From contig JAOADJ010000018.1 in NCBI GenBank assembly GCA_026417375.1, positions 1 through 64,000 on the forward strand: a stretch of DNA of 64,000 nt, written 5' to 3'. The stretch's first letter is position 1. The number at the start of each line of letters is the position of its first letter. The notes beneath the pieces were generated by a model. The model was not told the origin of the DNA. It saw nothing but the letters and a program-made list of their open reading frames with translations, and searched no databases. The stretch comes from Melioribacteraceae bacterium (lineage in GTDB: Bacteria; Bacteroidota; Ignavibacteria; Ignavibacteriales; Melioribacteraceae). The translations under genes were made by a program, and so were the position numbers. Shown one piece after another: positions 50,128-60,386 of the stretch.

Positions 50128-52316
50128 TATAATTTTTTAAGTGTTAAAGAATTATTATTTGCAAAAATCAAATATTTATTTTGAACATCAAACTTTTCAA
50201 CAGTATAACTTTTTAAATCATAGTTGAATTTTGTTTCGTTCTTATCTACAAGTTTATATTTTTCATCGAAAGTTAATTTTATCAATTTGTTAGTTATATC
50301 AAAAAAATAAACTTCAAGTGAAGATTCTTCAACTAAATATTTTATTGGTTTCGAATTATCATATTTATAATTCAGGTTGTATCTAAAGTTTTTATTTTCT
50401 GTAAACAAATAGAGAACCAGATTATTATTTATATTAATTAAAGAAATTAATGGATAGGATCTGCTGAATAATTGTTCAACCTTAGATATTGTAGCTGTTA
50501 CATTATCTTTTTCAAGGACTTGAAATTTTAATCTATTATTCTTGTTTATACTATTATTGCCTATAAAAAACATGTTCAATTCAAAACTATTATTTATTCT
50601 ATCAAAAGTTGAAATACTTTTACCACCATAAATTCCAAGTGATGAGGCAACTACATTTTCAGATATTTTTTCTGTTTCTTTATTTAGTAAATTAAAATTA
50701 ACATATTCAAATCTTTCTAAGAATATTTCATTTTTATTACGAGTAATAATGTTTACTACAAATCTGTCTTTAAATTTATCACCATAAATTTTTAATTCTT
50801 CAATCTTATATTTTGAATAAATAATTTTTCTTTTCAATGATTCAGATTTAAAATTATAGTAAACAATTTCAATGTTTTTATTTCTGCTTTTATATGCAAC
50901 AAATATTTTGCTTTCCGGTTTTGAATCATCAACAGTTAAGTTATCACAATCGGATTGGAGTGCGAATTTATAATACTTGGCAAACAAATTTTTTCTTTCA
51001 CTTAAAGCAATATTTAATGTTGAGAAATTATCAATCCAACATAAATCTTTATAACCATCTTTTGAATAATCGAAAGTTGAAATGGTATTCGTATTATTAG
51101 CTAATGAAATTTGAAAATCGTTGTCGTTCAAAAATATTTTACTAATAACATAAACATTGCCATCACTTGAAACTACTGATAATTTTCTGCCACTTCTATC
51201 AAAATAGCTTATTAAATCTGTTAAATTATTTTTGTTGAGAAGAGTAATTGGTTGGTAAAATTGGTTATTGCCTTTTCCGAAGGAAATTTTTATTTCATTT
51301 TTATCTTCGTTAATAAAAGCAATATCATTTATTCCATCGGCATTATAATCGAATACATTAAAAGCATTTACAACATAAGAATCAAAATTAAACTTTGTAT
51401 TTTTTTGAAATGATGAAACAGAATCCCCAATAAAAAAATTTAATTTGCCATCAACATTTAATATAATATCAGTAAATCTATCAGAGTTAACATCCACAGT
51501 TTGAATATCTTTAACTAATCCATTAATACCAATTGATCTTTGTTCATCATAATCTCCATAGTGGTTGTTATAATAAAATACTAATGAATTTGAATTAATA
51601 TCAAAAGCTAAAATGTCATCGAATGAATCATAATTAAAATCGCAAAAAGTAACATGTGAAAGTTGTTTTCCTTTTATGTTTTCAAAAAAACTAATTCTGG
51701 AATTTTTTTCGTGATAAATTTTTAATCCGTCAATTCCAGCTCCACTTGTTATCAGTTCTAATTTTCCAAAAACATTTTTTGAAATATCAATTGATGATGC
51801 AAAACCATTTAATTTTTCTTTGTTATTAAAATTTATTGAACCACTTCTATTAAAAGTGATTATTGAAATCTCTTTTGAATTATTTAACAAAGCACCAACT
51901 TTTTTTCCCAAATAAATATCCGACTGAGATTTAATTACAGAAATTGAATAACTTGATGTATGTAAAACAGGATTATCGAAGTTCGATTTATCAACCGCCT
52001 TTATTGTTATATATTTTTTTTCATTAGGTGAGTATATGATTAAATCTTTATAACCATCATTATTAAAATCGAAGGGAAAAATTTTATTAAAGTTTTTTTG
52101 AATTTTTATTTCTTCAAGTTTACAAAAACCATCCAAAGGAATTTGAGAAAACAAAAACTGATTAATAAACAAAAAGAAAAAAAATGTTTTAATTATTATC
52201 TCTTTTTTCAAGTCTTGCTTTTCTTCTTTGCAATGCTTCATCAAATCTTCTTTTTTCATCTTCAGTTTCTGGTATAACTGGTATAGCTTCAACGGGTTTA
52301 ATATTTTCATCAACAC
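50127..52316 (-). CDS. FG-GAP/VCBS repeat secreted protein (start uncertain; probably near 52193)
   Basis: Repeats FDFNNDGYKDLIIYS, FCDFNYDSFDDILAFD, VDVNSDRFTDIILNVDG, FDYNADGINDIAFIN; signal peptide begins only after the overlap with the thioesterase gene. Confidence 0.78.
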   Translation of the reverse strand: MLMKILNPLKLYQLYQKLKMKKEDLMKHCKEEKQDLKKEIIIKTFFFFLFINQFLFSQIPLDGFCKLEEIKIQKNFNKIFPFDFNNDGYKDLIIYSPNEKKYITIKAVDKSNFDNPVLHTSSYSISVIKSQSDIYLGKKVGALLNNSKEISIITFNRSGSINFNNKEKLNGFASSIDISKNVFGKLELITSGAGIDGLKIYHEKNSRISFFENIKGKQLSHVTFCDFNYDSFDDILAFDINSNSLVFYYNNHYGDYDEQRSIGINGLVKDIQTVDVNSDRFTDIILNVDGKLNFFIGDSVSSFQKNTKFNFDSYVVNAFNVFDYNADGINDIAFINEDKNEIKISFGKGNNQFYQPITLLNKNNLTDLISYFDRSGRKLSVVSSDGNVYVISKIFLNDNDFQISLANNTNTISTFDYSKDGYKDLCWIDNFSTLNIALSERKNLFAKYYKFALQSDCDNLTVDDSKPESKIFVAYKSRNKNIEIVYYNFKSESLKRKIIYSKYKIEELKIYGDKFKDRFVVNIITRNKNEIFLERFEYVNFNLLNKETEKISENVVASSLGIYGGKSISTFDRINNSFELNMFFIGNNSINKNNRLKFQVLEKDNVTATISKVEQLFSRSYPLISLININNNLVLYLFTENKNFRYNLNYKYDNSKPIKYLVEESSLEVYFFDITNKLIKLTFDEKYKLVDKNETKFNYDLKSYTVEKFDVQNKYLIFANNNSLTLKKL

Positions 52317-52659
52317 TTACAAATGTAAGATAAGCAGAATTAGTGTGTATTCTTGTTCCTTTACTAAAATTTTCTGCATATACTTTAACACCAACTTCCA
52401 TAGATGTTTTAAATACACGATTAACTGATGCAACTAAAGTTACTGCATTACCTAATTTAATCGGATGATGAAAATCAATTTTATCAACTGAAGCAGTTAC
52501 ACAAACTCTTTGAGAATGTTTAGCAGCAGAAAGTGCAGCACAAATATCTATCCAATGCATTAATTGGCCACCCAATAAATTTCCAAGTTGATTTGTGTGG
52601 TTTGGTAAAACCAATTCTGTCATCGTTACAATTGATTCGGAAACTTTTTTAACGTTCAT
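52189..52659 (-). CDS. Hotdog-fold acyl-CoA thioesterase
   Basis: LPNHTNQLGNLLGGQLMHWIDICAALSAAKHSQRVCVTASVDKIDFHHPIKLGN. Confidence 0.92.
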   Translation of the reverse strand: MNVKKVSESIVTMTELVLPNHTNQLGNLLGGQLMHWIDICAALSAAKHSQRVCVTASVDKIDFHHPIKLGNAVTLVASVNRVFKTSMEVGVKVYAENFSKGTRIHTNSAYLTFVSVDENIKPVEAIPVIPETEDEKRRFDEALQRRKARLEKRDNN

Positions 52660-53441
52660 TTTTTTGTTTCAATTAGTTGTGATTCCATTTTTTTAATATC
52701 ATTTAAATATTCGTTTTCGGGGTATCGGTTTATAAATGTATTTATATCTGCAATTGCTTCCTGTTTCATTCCCTTTTTTATTTCCAATTGAATTTTTCTA
52801 TATAATGAAATAGGTGCAAATTTAGTATCGTGATATGTATCGGCAACAAATGCATAATATTTTATTGCAGCTTTTTCATATTCCATCTTTTCATAAATCA
52901 ATCCACTTTGATATTCTTTTTCAGCTAATCGTTCTGTTAATTCTTTTATTTTCTTTTCTGCATCTTCAACTCTTTTATCAGCAGGGAAAAAATCTATAAA
53001 GACTTGAAATTCTTCAATTGCTTTTTTTGTATATGCCTGATCAAGTTGATATGGTGGAGCTAATTGATAATATGATTCTGCTAACATGAATTGAGTTTCT
53101 GGGACAAAAGGTGATGCCGGAATATTTCTTATCAATTTACTGAATTCGTATGCAGCTAATAAATATTGTCCTCTCTTAAAATATGTCATTCCATAATAAA
53201 ATTGTGCATCATCATTAAATGCACTTCCACTATATTGTAAAAGAAAATTCTGAAATTCCTGAACAGCTTCTTCGTAATCTTCCTGATTATACAACTGCAT
53301 AGCATAATTAAAATATTCTTCGATTGTAAATTTACTTGTATCAACAGAACTTGAACAATTTGTTAAAATAAATGCAATTAATAAAACAAAAAAATATTTA
53401 AACTTTTTTAGCAAGATTAATCTCCTTTTTTCGAGTAGCAA
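52656..53441 (-). CDS. bamD: BamD-like outer membrane assembly lipoprotein
   Basis: Lipobox FILTNCSSS; TPR pattern YNQEDYEEAVQEFQNFLLQYSGSAFNDDAQFYYGMTYFKRGQYLLAAYEF. Confidence 0.85.
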   Translation of the reverse strand: MLLEKRRLILLKKFKYFFVLLIAFILTNCSSSVDTSKFTIEEYFNYAMQLYNQEDYEEAVQEFQNFLLQYSGSAFNDDAQFYYGMTYFKRGQYLLAAYEFSKLIRNIPASPFVPETQFMLAESYYQLAPPYQLDQAYTKKAIEEFQVFIDFFPADKRVEDAEKKIKELTERLAEKEYQSGLIYEKMEYEKAAIKYYAFVADTYHDTKFAPISLYRKIQLEIKKGMKQEAIADINTFINRYPENEYLNDIKKMESQLIETKK

Positions 53442-53470
53442 AAATAGTCAATTTGATGTGACTGATAAAA

Positions 53471-54064
53471 TTATTTACTTCTAACAACAAATAATAAAAC
53501 AGTAGAAACTATTAATGTTCCCACAACGATTATTGGTTCAAACAAATTTGAAATTAATGGGACATTCGGTATATCTGATTTAGTAAATGGTAATGATTGA
53601 TTTTCAATTAATTTAATATCATCAAAACTGATTACATCATTTGTCTGGTTTTTTATTTCATAAACTTTTAATTCATTAAATTTATTTTTAATTACAACAT
53701 TTCCCTTCACTTCAACATTTCTATCAACAATAAAATCTCCAAGAAAATTTTCTCTTCGAGGTGATTCATAATTCACTTTAGCTTTTTCGATATAAAAACT
53801 TATTGACTGACCTGTATTTTCTTTTTCTGAAACTAAATTAACTTTTTTTGAAATATGTTTGATTAATATTCCTTTTAAAATATCATAATCATTAGAAGTT
53901 ATTATTTCTAAATATGTTTTCTCATTCTTGTCAATAATGTTTTGAAATTTATCAACTGAGTTAGAAAAAAGAGAATCAATTATTTCAATATTAGTTTTTA
54001 CCTGTGCTTTGGAAATTAAACCAAAGCACATTAAAAAAAATAATATCTTATAAAATATTTTCAT
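53471..54064 (-). CDS. Hypothetical exported protein with C-terminal TM helix
   Basis: Signal peptide, soluble region, C-terminal EPIIVVGTLIVSTVLLFVV. Confidence 0.6.
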   Translation of the reverse strand: MKIFYKILFFLMCFGLISKAQVKTNIEIIDSLFSNSVDKFQNIIDKNEKTYLEIITSNDYDILKGILIKHISKKVNLVSEKENTGQSISFYIEKAKVNYESPRRENFLGDFIVDRNVEVKGNVVIKNKFNELKVYEIKNQTNDVISFDDIKLIENQSLPFTKSDIPNVPLISNLFEPIIVVGTLIVSTVLLFVVRSK

Positions 54065-54070
54065 TCAGAT

Positions 54071-54919
54071 TTATCTTCTTCCAGCAGCAATTTCTTTTAA
54101 TCTTTCAATTCTGTCTTCAATAGGTGGATGAGTAGAAAATAATTTTATTAATGCACCACCATGTAGTGGATTTACAATAAACATATGAGCAGTTGATTGG
54201 TTTGCATTTCTCATAGGAACAACTTCATTACCATATTGCAATTTGTTGAGAGCAGATGCCAAAGCTAATGGTTTACCGGAAATCAAGGAACCACCTTCAT
54301 CAGCCATATATTCACGGGATCTTGAAATAGCCATTTGAATTAACATTGCTGCAATAGGAGCAATTATTAATAACAATAAATCAACTATAATATTTCCACT
54401 ATCTTCTCTGTCATCTCTTCTTCCTCCACCAAAAAACATTGCAAATTGAACAATGTATGTGATTGTTCCAACTAATGTTGCAGCAATTGTGCTAACCAAA
54501 ATATCTCTGTTTTTTATGTGTGCTAATTCGTGTGCAATTACACCTTCAAGTTCTTCTTTATTTAACAAATTCATAATTCCGGTAGTAACTGCCACTGCAC
54601 CATTATTGGGGTTTCTTCCGGTTGCAAAAGCATTTGGTGTCGGATTATTTATAATATATACTTTTGGCATTGGTAATTCAGCTTTGGATGCTAATTTTTC
54701 AACCATATCATAAAGTTGAGGCGAATCTTCTCTTGAAATTTGGTGCGCACCATACATTGTTAAAACTATTTTATCGCTAAACCAATAAGAACCAAAATTC
54801 ATAACTAGTGATATGAAAAAAGCATACATCATTCCTTGTTGACCGCCAATTATTCTTCCAACCAAAATAAAAAGAACCATCATTGCGGTCATAAGAATAA
54901 CTGTTTTTAATCCATTCAT
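54071..54919 (-). CDS. htpX: Protease HtpX homolog
   Basis: AFATGRNPNNGAVAVTTGIM, GVIAHELAHIKNRDILVST, EYMADEGG, FSTHPPIEDRIERL. Confidence 0.96.
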   Translation of the reverse strand: MNGLKTVILMTAMMVLFILVGRIIGGQQGMMYAFFISLVMNFGSYWFSDKIVLTMYGAHQISREDSPQLYDMVEKLASKAELPMPKVYIINNPTPNAFATGRNPNNGAVAVTTGIMNLLNKEELEGVIAHELAHIKNRDILVSTIAATLVGTITYIVQFAMFFGGGRRDDREDSGNIIVDLLLLIIAPIAAMLIQMAISRSREYMADEGGSLISGKPLALASALNKLQYGNEVVPMRNANQSTAHMFIVNPLHGGALIKLFSTHPPIEDRIERLKEIAAGRR

Positions 54920-55065
54920 ATATTTTACCCTTTTATTGTTTTCTAATTTACAAGATTGACTGTTTCAACACAAAATATAAATTCTTTGTTCCAATACTAA
55001 ACATTCTAAAATCTTGCCTTTTATACAAAAATATTATTAAACTCGCACCAAAATTTAGGAAATAA

Positions 55066-55989
55066 ATGAAAAAGATATTTTTTGTTTTGGCTCTTTTGTC
55101 AAATTTAATAAATGCACAATATGTTTATGATTTTTTAAGATTTGATTTGAATCCACGGGCTGCTGCAGTAGCAGGAAGTTTTGTTGCAAATAATGATGAC
55201 CCAAACGTTATTTTCTACAATCCTGCAGGAATTAACTTTTTAGAAGGACAACCAATTTCTTTTTCATTTACAAAACATTTATTAGATGTAAATTATGTTG
55301 GTTTATCTTCCTTTAAAGAATTTGAATCAATTGGAAAATTTGGCGCTGCAATTCAATATTTAAATTATGGCAGTTTTAAAAAAACCGATCAATATGGAAA
55401 AATACTAGGCGATTTTTCTGCAGGGGATTTAGCTTTAACTGTTGGCTATGGAAATGAACTCGATAAAAATTTTTACTATGGTGCAAATGTCAAATTTATT
55501 TACTCAAAAATTGATGAAGTTTCTTCAACAGCGGCAGCAATAGATTTAGGTTTACAACTTTTTGTGCCGGATTCAAAATGGAATTTTGGATTTTCTGTTT
55601 TAAATATTGGCTCACAGATTTCTTCATATTATTCTTTGAAAGAAGATTTGCCTCTTGAAATAAAACTTGGTTTTACAAAACAATTAGAAAACCTTCCACT
55701 AAAAATTTTTTGGTCATTTAATAAACTAAATGAAAAACAAAACACTTTTTTTAAAAGATTTACACAAATAACATTCGGTGGTGAATTTAAGTTAGGTCAA
55801 AGTTTGAAATTAAGATTTGGATATGATACAGAAAAAAGAAAAGAGCTTAGACTTAATTCATCAGCCGGATTAGCTGGTTTTAATTTAGGTGTTGGTTTTA
55901 TTGTTAAAAGTTATAATATAGATTATTCCTTTTCATCGTTTGGATTTATTGGCTCTGTTCACAGATTTGGAATTTCTACAAATTTATAA
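55066..55989 (+). CDS. PorV/PorQ-family outer membrane protein
   Basis: FLRFDLNPRAAAVAGSFVANNDDPNVIFYNPAGI pattern; beta-barrel-like. Confidence 0.8.
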   Translation: MKKIFFVLALLSNLINAQYVYDFLRFDLNPRAAAVAGSFVANNDDPNVIFYNPAGINFLEGQPISFSFTKHLLDVNYVGLSSFKEFESIGKFGAAIQYLNYGSFKKTDQYGKILGDFSAGDLALTVGYGNELDKNFYYGANVKFIYSKIDEVSSTAAAIDLGLQLFVPDSKWNFGFSVLNIGSQISSYYSLKEDLPLEIKLGFTKQLENLPLKIFWSFNKLNEKQNTFFKRFTQITFGGEFKLGQSLKLRFGYDTEKRKELRLNSSAGLAGFNLGVGFIVKSYNIDYSFSSFGFIGSVHRFGISTNL

Positions 55990-55990
55990 T

Positions 55991-57136
55991 TTATTTTCGA
56001 TAAGGTTCAATTAAATATCTTTTTGCAAGTTGATGAGAATTATTTCTCTCTTTTAAACGAAGAGTTTCATTATAATATTTTTTTGCAGTTTCTCTATTTC
56101 CAAGAAGATCATTCAACATTCCTAAAAAAAGAACTGTATTAATTAAAAATCCCGATTCACCATTTTTATCCAATTCACGCGATAATTTTTCTGATTTTGA
56201 AAAATAAAAAGCAGATGAATCGGCTATGTTCTTTATTAAAAAATCATTTCCAATATAATAAGTAGCTTCTCTTTCAAATCTTTTATTGTATCCGGGTAAC
56301 CCTCTTTTACATTTATTATAAATATCCCTGAAAATTTTTGAAGCATCGGAATAATTATTTTCTTTAACAAAACTTAACCCATAATAACGTTGGAAAACAG
56401 GGTTATCCGGAAAATCATTTAATAAAATCTTTCCCCATTTTCTTGATTCTTCCATTTGTTCTTCAAACTGAAAAGTTAATTTTTGTAAAAAAGATCTTGC
56501 TTCAATTCTTGTATATCTTCCATTCCATGCAACGTTTTCTAATTCTTTAATGCCTCTTTCTTTATCTCCTTTTGGAAAAAAAACCATAAAAGGTTTTACA
56601 GCCGGAAATTTTTTGGGAATTACATCAGCATAGTAATGATAAATTCCAAATCCAAGTTGTACATCAATATTTTTAGGATTTACTTTATAAGATCTAAAAA
56701 TTAAATCCAGCCCTTCTTTTCCATCTAATGCTGCTTTAACCCAACTTTCACGTATTGCCAATAACTGACCTCTGAAACCCAAAGCACCGCCTTTAAAAAA
56801 CATTGCATCTACATTATTTTCGTTTTTATCGAGAATATCATCACACATTTCAATAACTTCTTCAAGCTGGTCATAAAATTTTTCATCCATGCTTTCATCA
56901 TCAAGATTAACTAAAATTCTCCACCATGTTATCATTGCTTTAAAAAATTTACCTGATGGATGTGTTTTATATTCTTTAGCTACAATATCAAAAGTTTTAT
57001 CTGCTTTATCTAATTCCATTCCATAAATTTGATTTATTCCAGCTTTAACTAATGAATCATGTTTTACCCAATCATAATTCTGAGCATAAACTTCAGAAAA
57101 TAAAATTAGTATGAGACAGATAAAAAATTTTTTCAT
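55991..57136 (-). CDS. TPR-like hypothetical exported protein
   Basis: Signal peptide; helical repeats (IYGMELDKADKTFDIVAKEY, LLGNRETAKKYYNETL). Confidence 0.7.
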   Translation of the reverse strand: MKKFFICLILILFSEVYAQNYDWVKHDSLVKAGINQIYGMELDKADKTFDIVAKEYKTHPSGKFFKAMITWWRILVNLDDESMDEKFYDQLEEVIEMCDDILDKNENNVDAMFFKGGALGFRGQLLAIRESWVKAALDGKEGLDLIFRSYKVNPKNIDVQLGFGIYHYYADVIPKKFPAVKPFMVFFPKGDKERGIKELENVAWNGRYTRIEARSFLQKLTFQFEEQMEESRKWGKILLNDFPDNPVFQRYYGLSFVKENNYSDASKIFRDIYNKCKRGLPGYNKRFEREATYYIGNDFLIKNIADSSAFYFSKSEKLSRELDKNGESGFLINTVLFLGMLNDLLGNRETAKKYYNETLRLKERNNSHQLAKRYLIEPYRK

Positions 57137-57138
57137 AA

Positions 57139-58557
57139 TTATTTTCTCTTTGGTCTATACATATCTGTTGCATGTCCATAAAATAATTCAGCTGCAAACA
57201 TCATTGTTTCTGAAAGAGTTGGATGTGGATGAATAGTCAATTCCAAATCTTTAACCACAGCACCCATTTCAATAGCCAAAGTACCTTCTGCTATCATATC
57301 ACCTGCTCCAACCCCAACTAAAGCAACACCAAGAATTCTTTCGGTTTCAGGTTCTATAATTAATTTAGTTAAACCATCATTTCTATCTAAAGTTGTAGCT
57401 CTTCCACTTGCAGCCCAAGGAAATTTAGCAACTTCTACTTTTATACCTTTTTCTTTTGCTTCTGTTTCTGTTAATCCTGCCCAAGCAATTTCCGGATCTG
57501 TAAATACAACTGCCGGAATTGCATTTGGTTCAAATGCCACTTTATTACCAAGAATTGCTTCAACTGCAACTTTACCTTCAGCTGCTGCTTTATGAGCTAA
57601 CATTGGATTTCCAACTATATCTCCAATAGCATAAATATTTTCATCATTTGTTTTTAATTGTTTATCTACAATTACAAATCCTTTTTCATTTACTTTTACA
57701 TTTGTATTTTCTAAACCTAATCCTTCAGTCACAGGTTTTCTTCCTATTGAGATCAACACTTTATCAAATGTTTGTTCTTTCTCTGTAATTTTAGCACCTT
57801 CTAATTTAACAGTAACAGAATCACCATTGTCTTTCAATTCCACAACTTTCGTTTCTGTGAAAATATTTTTCAAATTTGTTTTTAATCTTTTTTCAAGAAC
57901 AGCAACAAGATCTCTATCTGCTCCGGGTAAAATTCCGGATAACATTTCAACAACTGTAACTTCACTACCTAATGATGAATAAACAGTTGAAAGTTCAAGA
58001 CCAATATAACCGCCACCAATAACAAGAAGTTTTTTTGGAACGTCCATTAATTCTAAAGCAGAAGTTGAATCCATTACTCGTGGAGAATCAATAGATAATC
58101 CGGGAATTTTTGCGGGAACAGACCCGGTAGCTAGTATTGCTTTTTCAAAAATTACCTCTTCGGTTGTTCCATCTAATTTTTCAACAATAAGAGTTGATGA
58201 ATTAATAAACTTTGCTTTGCCATTTATATAATTAACTTTTCTCTGTTTAGCCAGTTGACCTAAACCGCCTGTTAATTTATTAACAACACCATTTTTAAAA
58301 TCGCGTAATTTATTTAAATCAATTTTGGGTTCGCCAAAATCTACTCCCCATTTTTTTGCTTCTTCGGCTTCGTGAATTAATTTAGCAACATGAAGCAGAG
58401 CTTTAGAAGGAATACAACCACGATATAAACAAACACCGCCCGGATTTTTTTCTAAATCAATTAATGTTACATTCATTCCTAGATCAGATGCTAAAAATGC
58501 TGCAGCATAACCACCTGGTCCACCTCCAATTACTGCTAATTGTGTTTTTATTGACAT
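57139..58557 (-). CDS. lpdA: Dihydrolipoyl dehydrogenase
   Basis: GGGPGGYAAAFLASDLG, GGVCLYRGCIPSKALLH, GGGYIGLELS, HPHPTLSE. Confidence 0.95.
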   Translation of the reverse strand: MSIKTQLAVIGGGPGGYAAAFLASDLGMNVTLIDLEKNPGGVCLYRGCIPSKALLHVAKLIHEAEEAKKWGVDFGEPKIDLNKLRDFKNGVVNKLTGGLGQLAKQRKVNYINGKAKFINSSTLIVEKLDGTTEEVIFEKAILATGSVPAKIPGLSIDSPRVMDSTSALELMDVPKKLLVIGGGYIGLELSTVYSSLGSEVTVVEMLSGILPGADRDLVAVLEKRLKTNLKNIFTETKVVELKDNGDSVTVKLEGAKITEKEQTFDKVLISIGRKPVTEGLGLENTNVKVNEKGFVIVDKQLKTNDENIYAIGDIVGNPMLAHKAAAEGKVAVEAILGNKVAFEPNAIPAVVFTDPEIAWAGLTETEAKEKGIKVEVAKFPWAASGRATTLDRNDGLTKLIIEPETERILGVALVGVGAGDMIAEGTLAIEMGAVVKDLELTIHPHPTLSETMMFAAELFYGHATDMYRPKRK

Positions 58558-58720
58558 AAATTTTATCCTATTTAGTTTTAATTAATTCAAAAATAATAAA
58601 AAGTAGTTAATTAACTTTTACAATAAACAAGAATAAATAAAATGGAATTCAAATATGATAGAACAAAATTGTCACTCACTTTCTTAATCTTTATATTTCG
58701 CCCGCAAATTTGGAATCTTA

Positions 58721-59800
58721 ATGGAACTTTACGACAAACTAAAATCAATAAAAGAAAAATTTCTTAACGTTGAACAACAACTTTCTGATCCAAATATTAT
58801 GTCGGATCAATCAAAATATATTTCTCTTAGCAAAGAAAGAAGAGAACTTTTACCAATTATTGAAAAATTCAATGAATATGATCAGGTAATAAAAAATTTA
58901 GATGGTAATCTTGAAATTATAAACAGTAGCGATGACAAAGAATTAATTGAAATTGCAGAATCCGAACTAAAAGAATTAAAAGAGAAAAAAATAATTTTAG
59001 AAGATGAAATTAAAATTTTGCTGATACCAAAAGATCCTGATGATGATAAAAACGTAATTGTAGAAATAAGAGCTGGCACTGGTGGAGACGAAGCTGGTTT
59101 ATTTGCTGCAGATTTATATAGAATGTATTCGCGATATGCTGAAATTAGAGGTTGGAAAAAAGAATTAATTGATTTCAATGATACGGGTGGTTTAGGTGGT
59201 TTAAAGGAAGTTATATTTAGTTTGACAGGTGAAAATGTTTATGGTGATTTAAAATTTGAAAGTGGTGTTCATCGTGTTCAAAGAGTGCCGGCAACAGAAG
59301 CAAGTGGAAGAATTCATACTTCGGCTGCATCTGTTGTGGTTTTACCCGAAGTTGAAGATGTTGAAGTTGATATTGATCCAAATGATTTAAGAATTGATGT
59401 TTACAGAAGTGGTGGCGCTGGTGGGCAAAATGTAAACAAAGTTGAAACTGCAATTCGTATCACTCACTTACCTACTGGTTTAGTTGTTCAGTGTCAAGAT
59501 GAACGTTCACAGTTGAAGAATAGACAAAAAGCAATGAAAGTTCTTAAAGCAAGATTATATGATATGAAAATGCAGGAACAAACAAATGAAATTGCTGCTC
59601 AAAGAAAATCTATGGTGCGTAAAGGCGATAGAAGTGATAAAATCAGAACTTATAACTATCCACAAAACAGAGTTACAGATCATAGAATTGGTTTGACTCT
59701 TTATAATTTAACAGATGTGATGGATGGTGATTTACATGAATTAATTGAAAAATTAAAACTTGCTGACAGAACTGAAAAACTTCAGAATAATTTTGCTTAA
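58721..59800 (+). CDS. prfA: Peptide chain release factor 1
   Basis: [36 protein letters not shown] (PxT region PAT), [19 protein letters not shown]. Confidence 0.97.
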   Translation: MELYDKLKSIKEKFLNVEQQLSDPNIMSDQSKYISLSKERRELLPIIEKFNEYDQVIKNLDGNLEIINSSDDKELIEIAESELKELKEKKIILEDEIKILLIPKDPDDDKNVIVEIRAGTGGDEAGLFAADLYRMYSRYAEIRGWKKELIDFNDTGGLGGLKEVIFSLTGENVYGDLKFESGVHRVQRVPATEASGRIHTSAASVVVLPEVEDVEVDIDPNDLRIDVYRSGGAGGQNVNKVETAIRITHLPTGLVVQCQDERSQLKNRQKAMKVLKARLYDMKMQEQTNEIAAQRKSMVRKGDRSDKIRTYNYPQNRVTDHRIGLTLYNLTDVMDGDLHELIEKLKLADRTEKLQNNFA

Positions 59801-59804
59801 TTTT

Positions 59805-60386
59805 TTATTGTACCTTTTTTAATATTTTGATTTCATCACCTGTTAATTCTCTTACTTCACCAATTTTCAAATTGCCGAGTTTTATATTTTTAATTCTTAC
59901 TCTTACTAAGCGAAGTGTCGGAAATCCTACAGCTGCTGTCATTTTTCTTACTTGTCTGTTTCTTCCTTCATAAATTGTAATTGATAACCAACTTGTCGGA
60001 ATGTTTTTTCTTTCCCGTATAGGTGGATTTCTTTTTTCAAAATTTGGTTCATCTATTAGCTTTACTTTTGCCGGTAATGTTTTTTTATTTTCAATTATTA
60101 CACCTTCACTTAATTTCTTTATTGCTTCTTCTGTTGGTATACCTTCAACCTGAACATAATACTCTCGTTCATGTTTGTATTTTGGATTTAATAAATAATT
60201 AGTCAATGGTTTATCATTTGTTAAAATCAAAAGTCCTTCGCTATCCATATCTAATCTTCCAATTGCGTACACATCTTTGGGGAATTTATAAAGTGATGAT
60301 AAAGTTGGACGATTTTCTTTATCTGTAAATTGTGTTAAAACACCAAAAGGTTTGTTAATTACATAATACTTTAATTTATTTATCAT
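59805..60386 (-). CDS. RsuA/RluE-family pseudouridine synthase
   Basis: YYVINKPFGVLTQF, YAIGRLDMDSEGLLILTND, EGRNRQVRKM. Confidence 0.93.
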   Translation of the reverse strand: MINKLKYYVINKPFGVLTQFTDKENRPTLSSLYKFPKDVYAIGRLDMDSEGLLILTNDKPLTNYLLNPKYKHEREYYVQVEGIPTEEAIKKLSEGVIIENKKTLPAKVKLIDEPNFEKRNPPIRERKNIPTSWLSITIYEGRNRQVRKMTAAVGFPTLRLVRVRIKNIKLGNLKIGEVRELTGDEIKILKKVQ

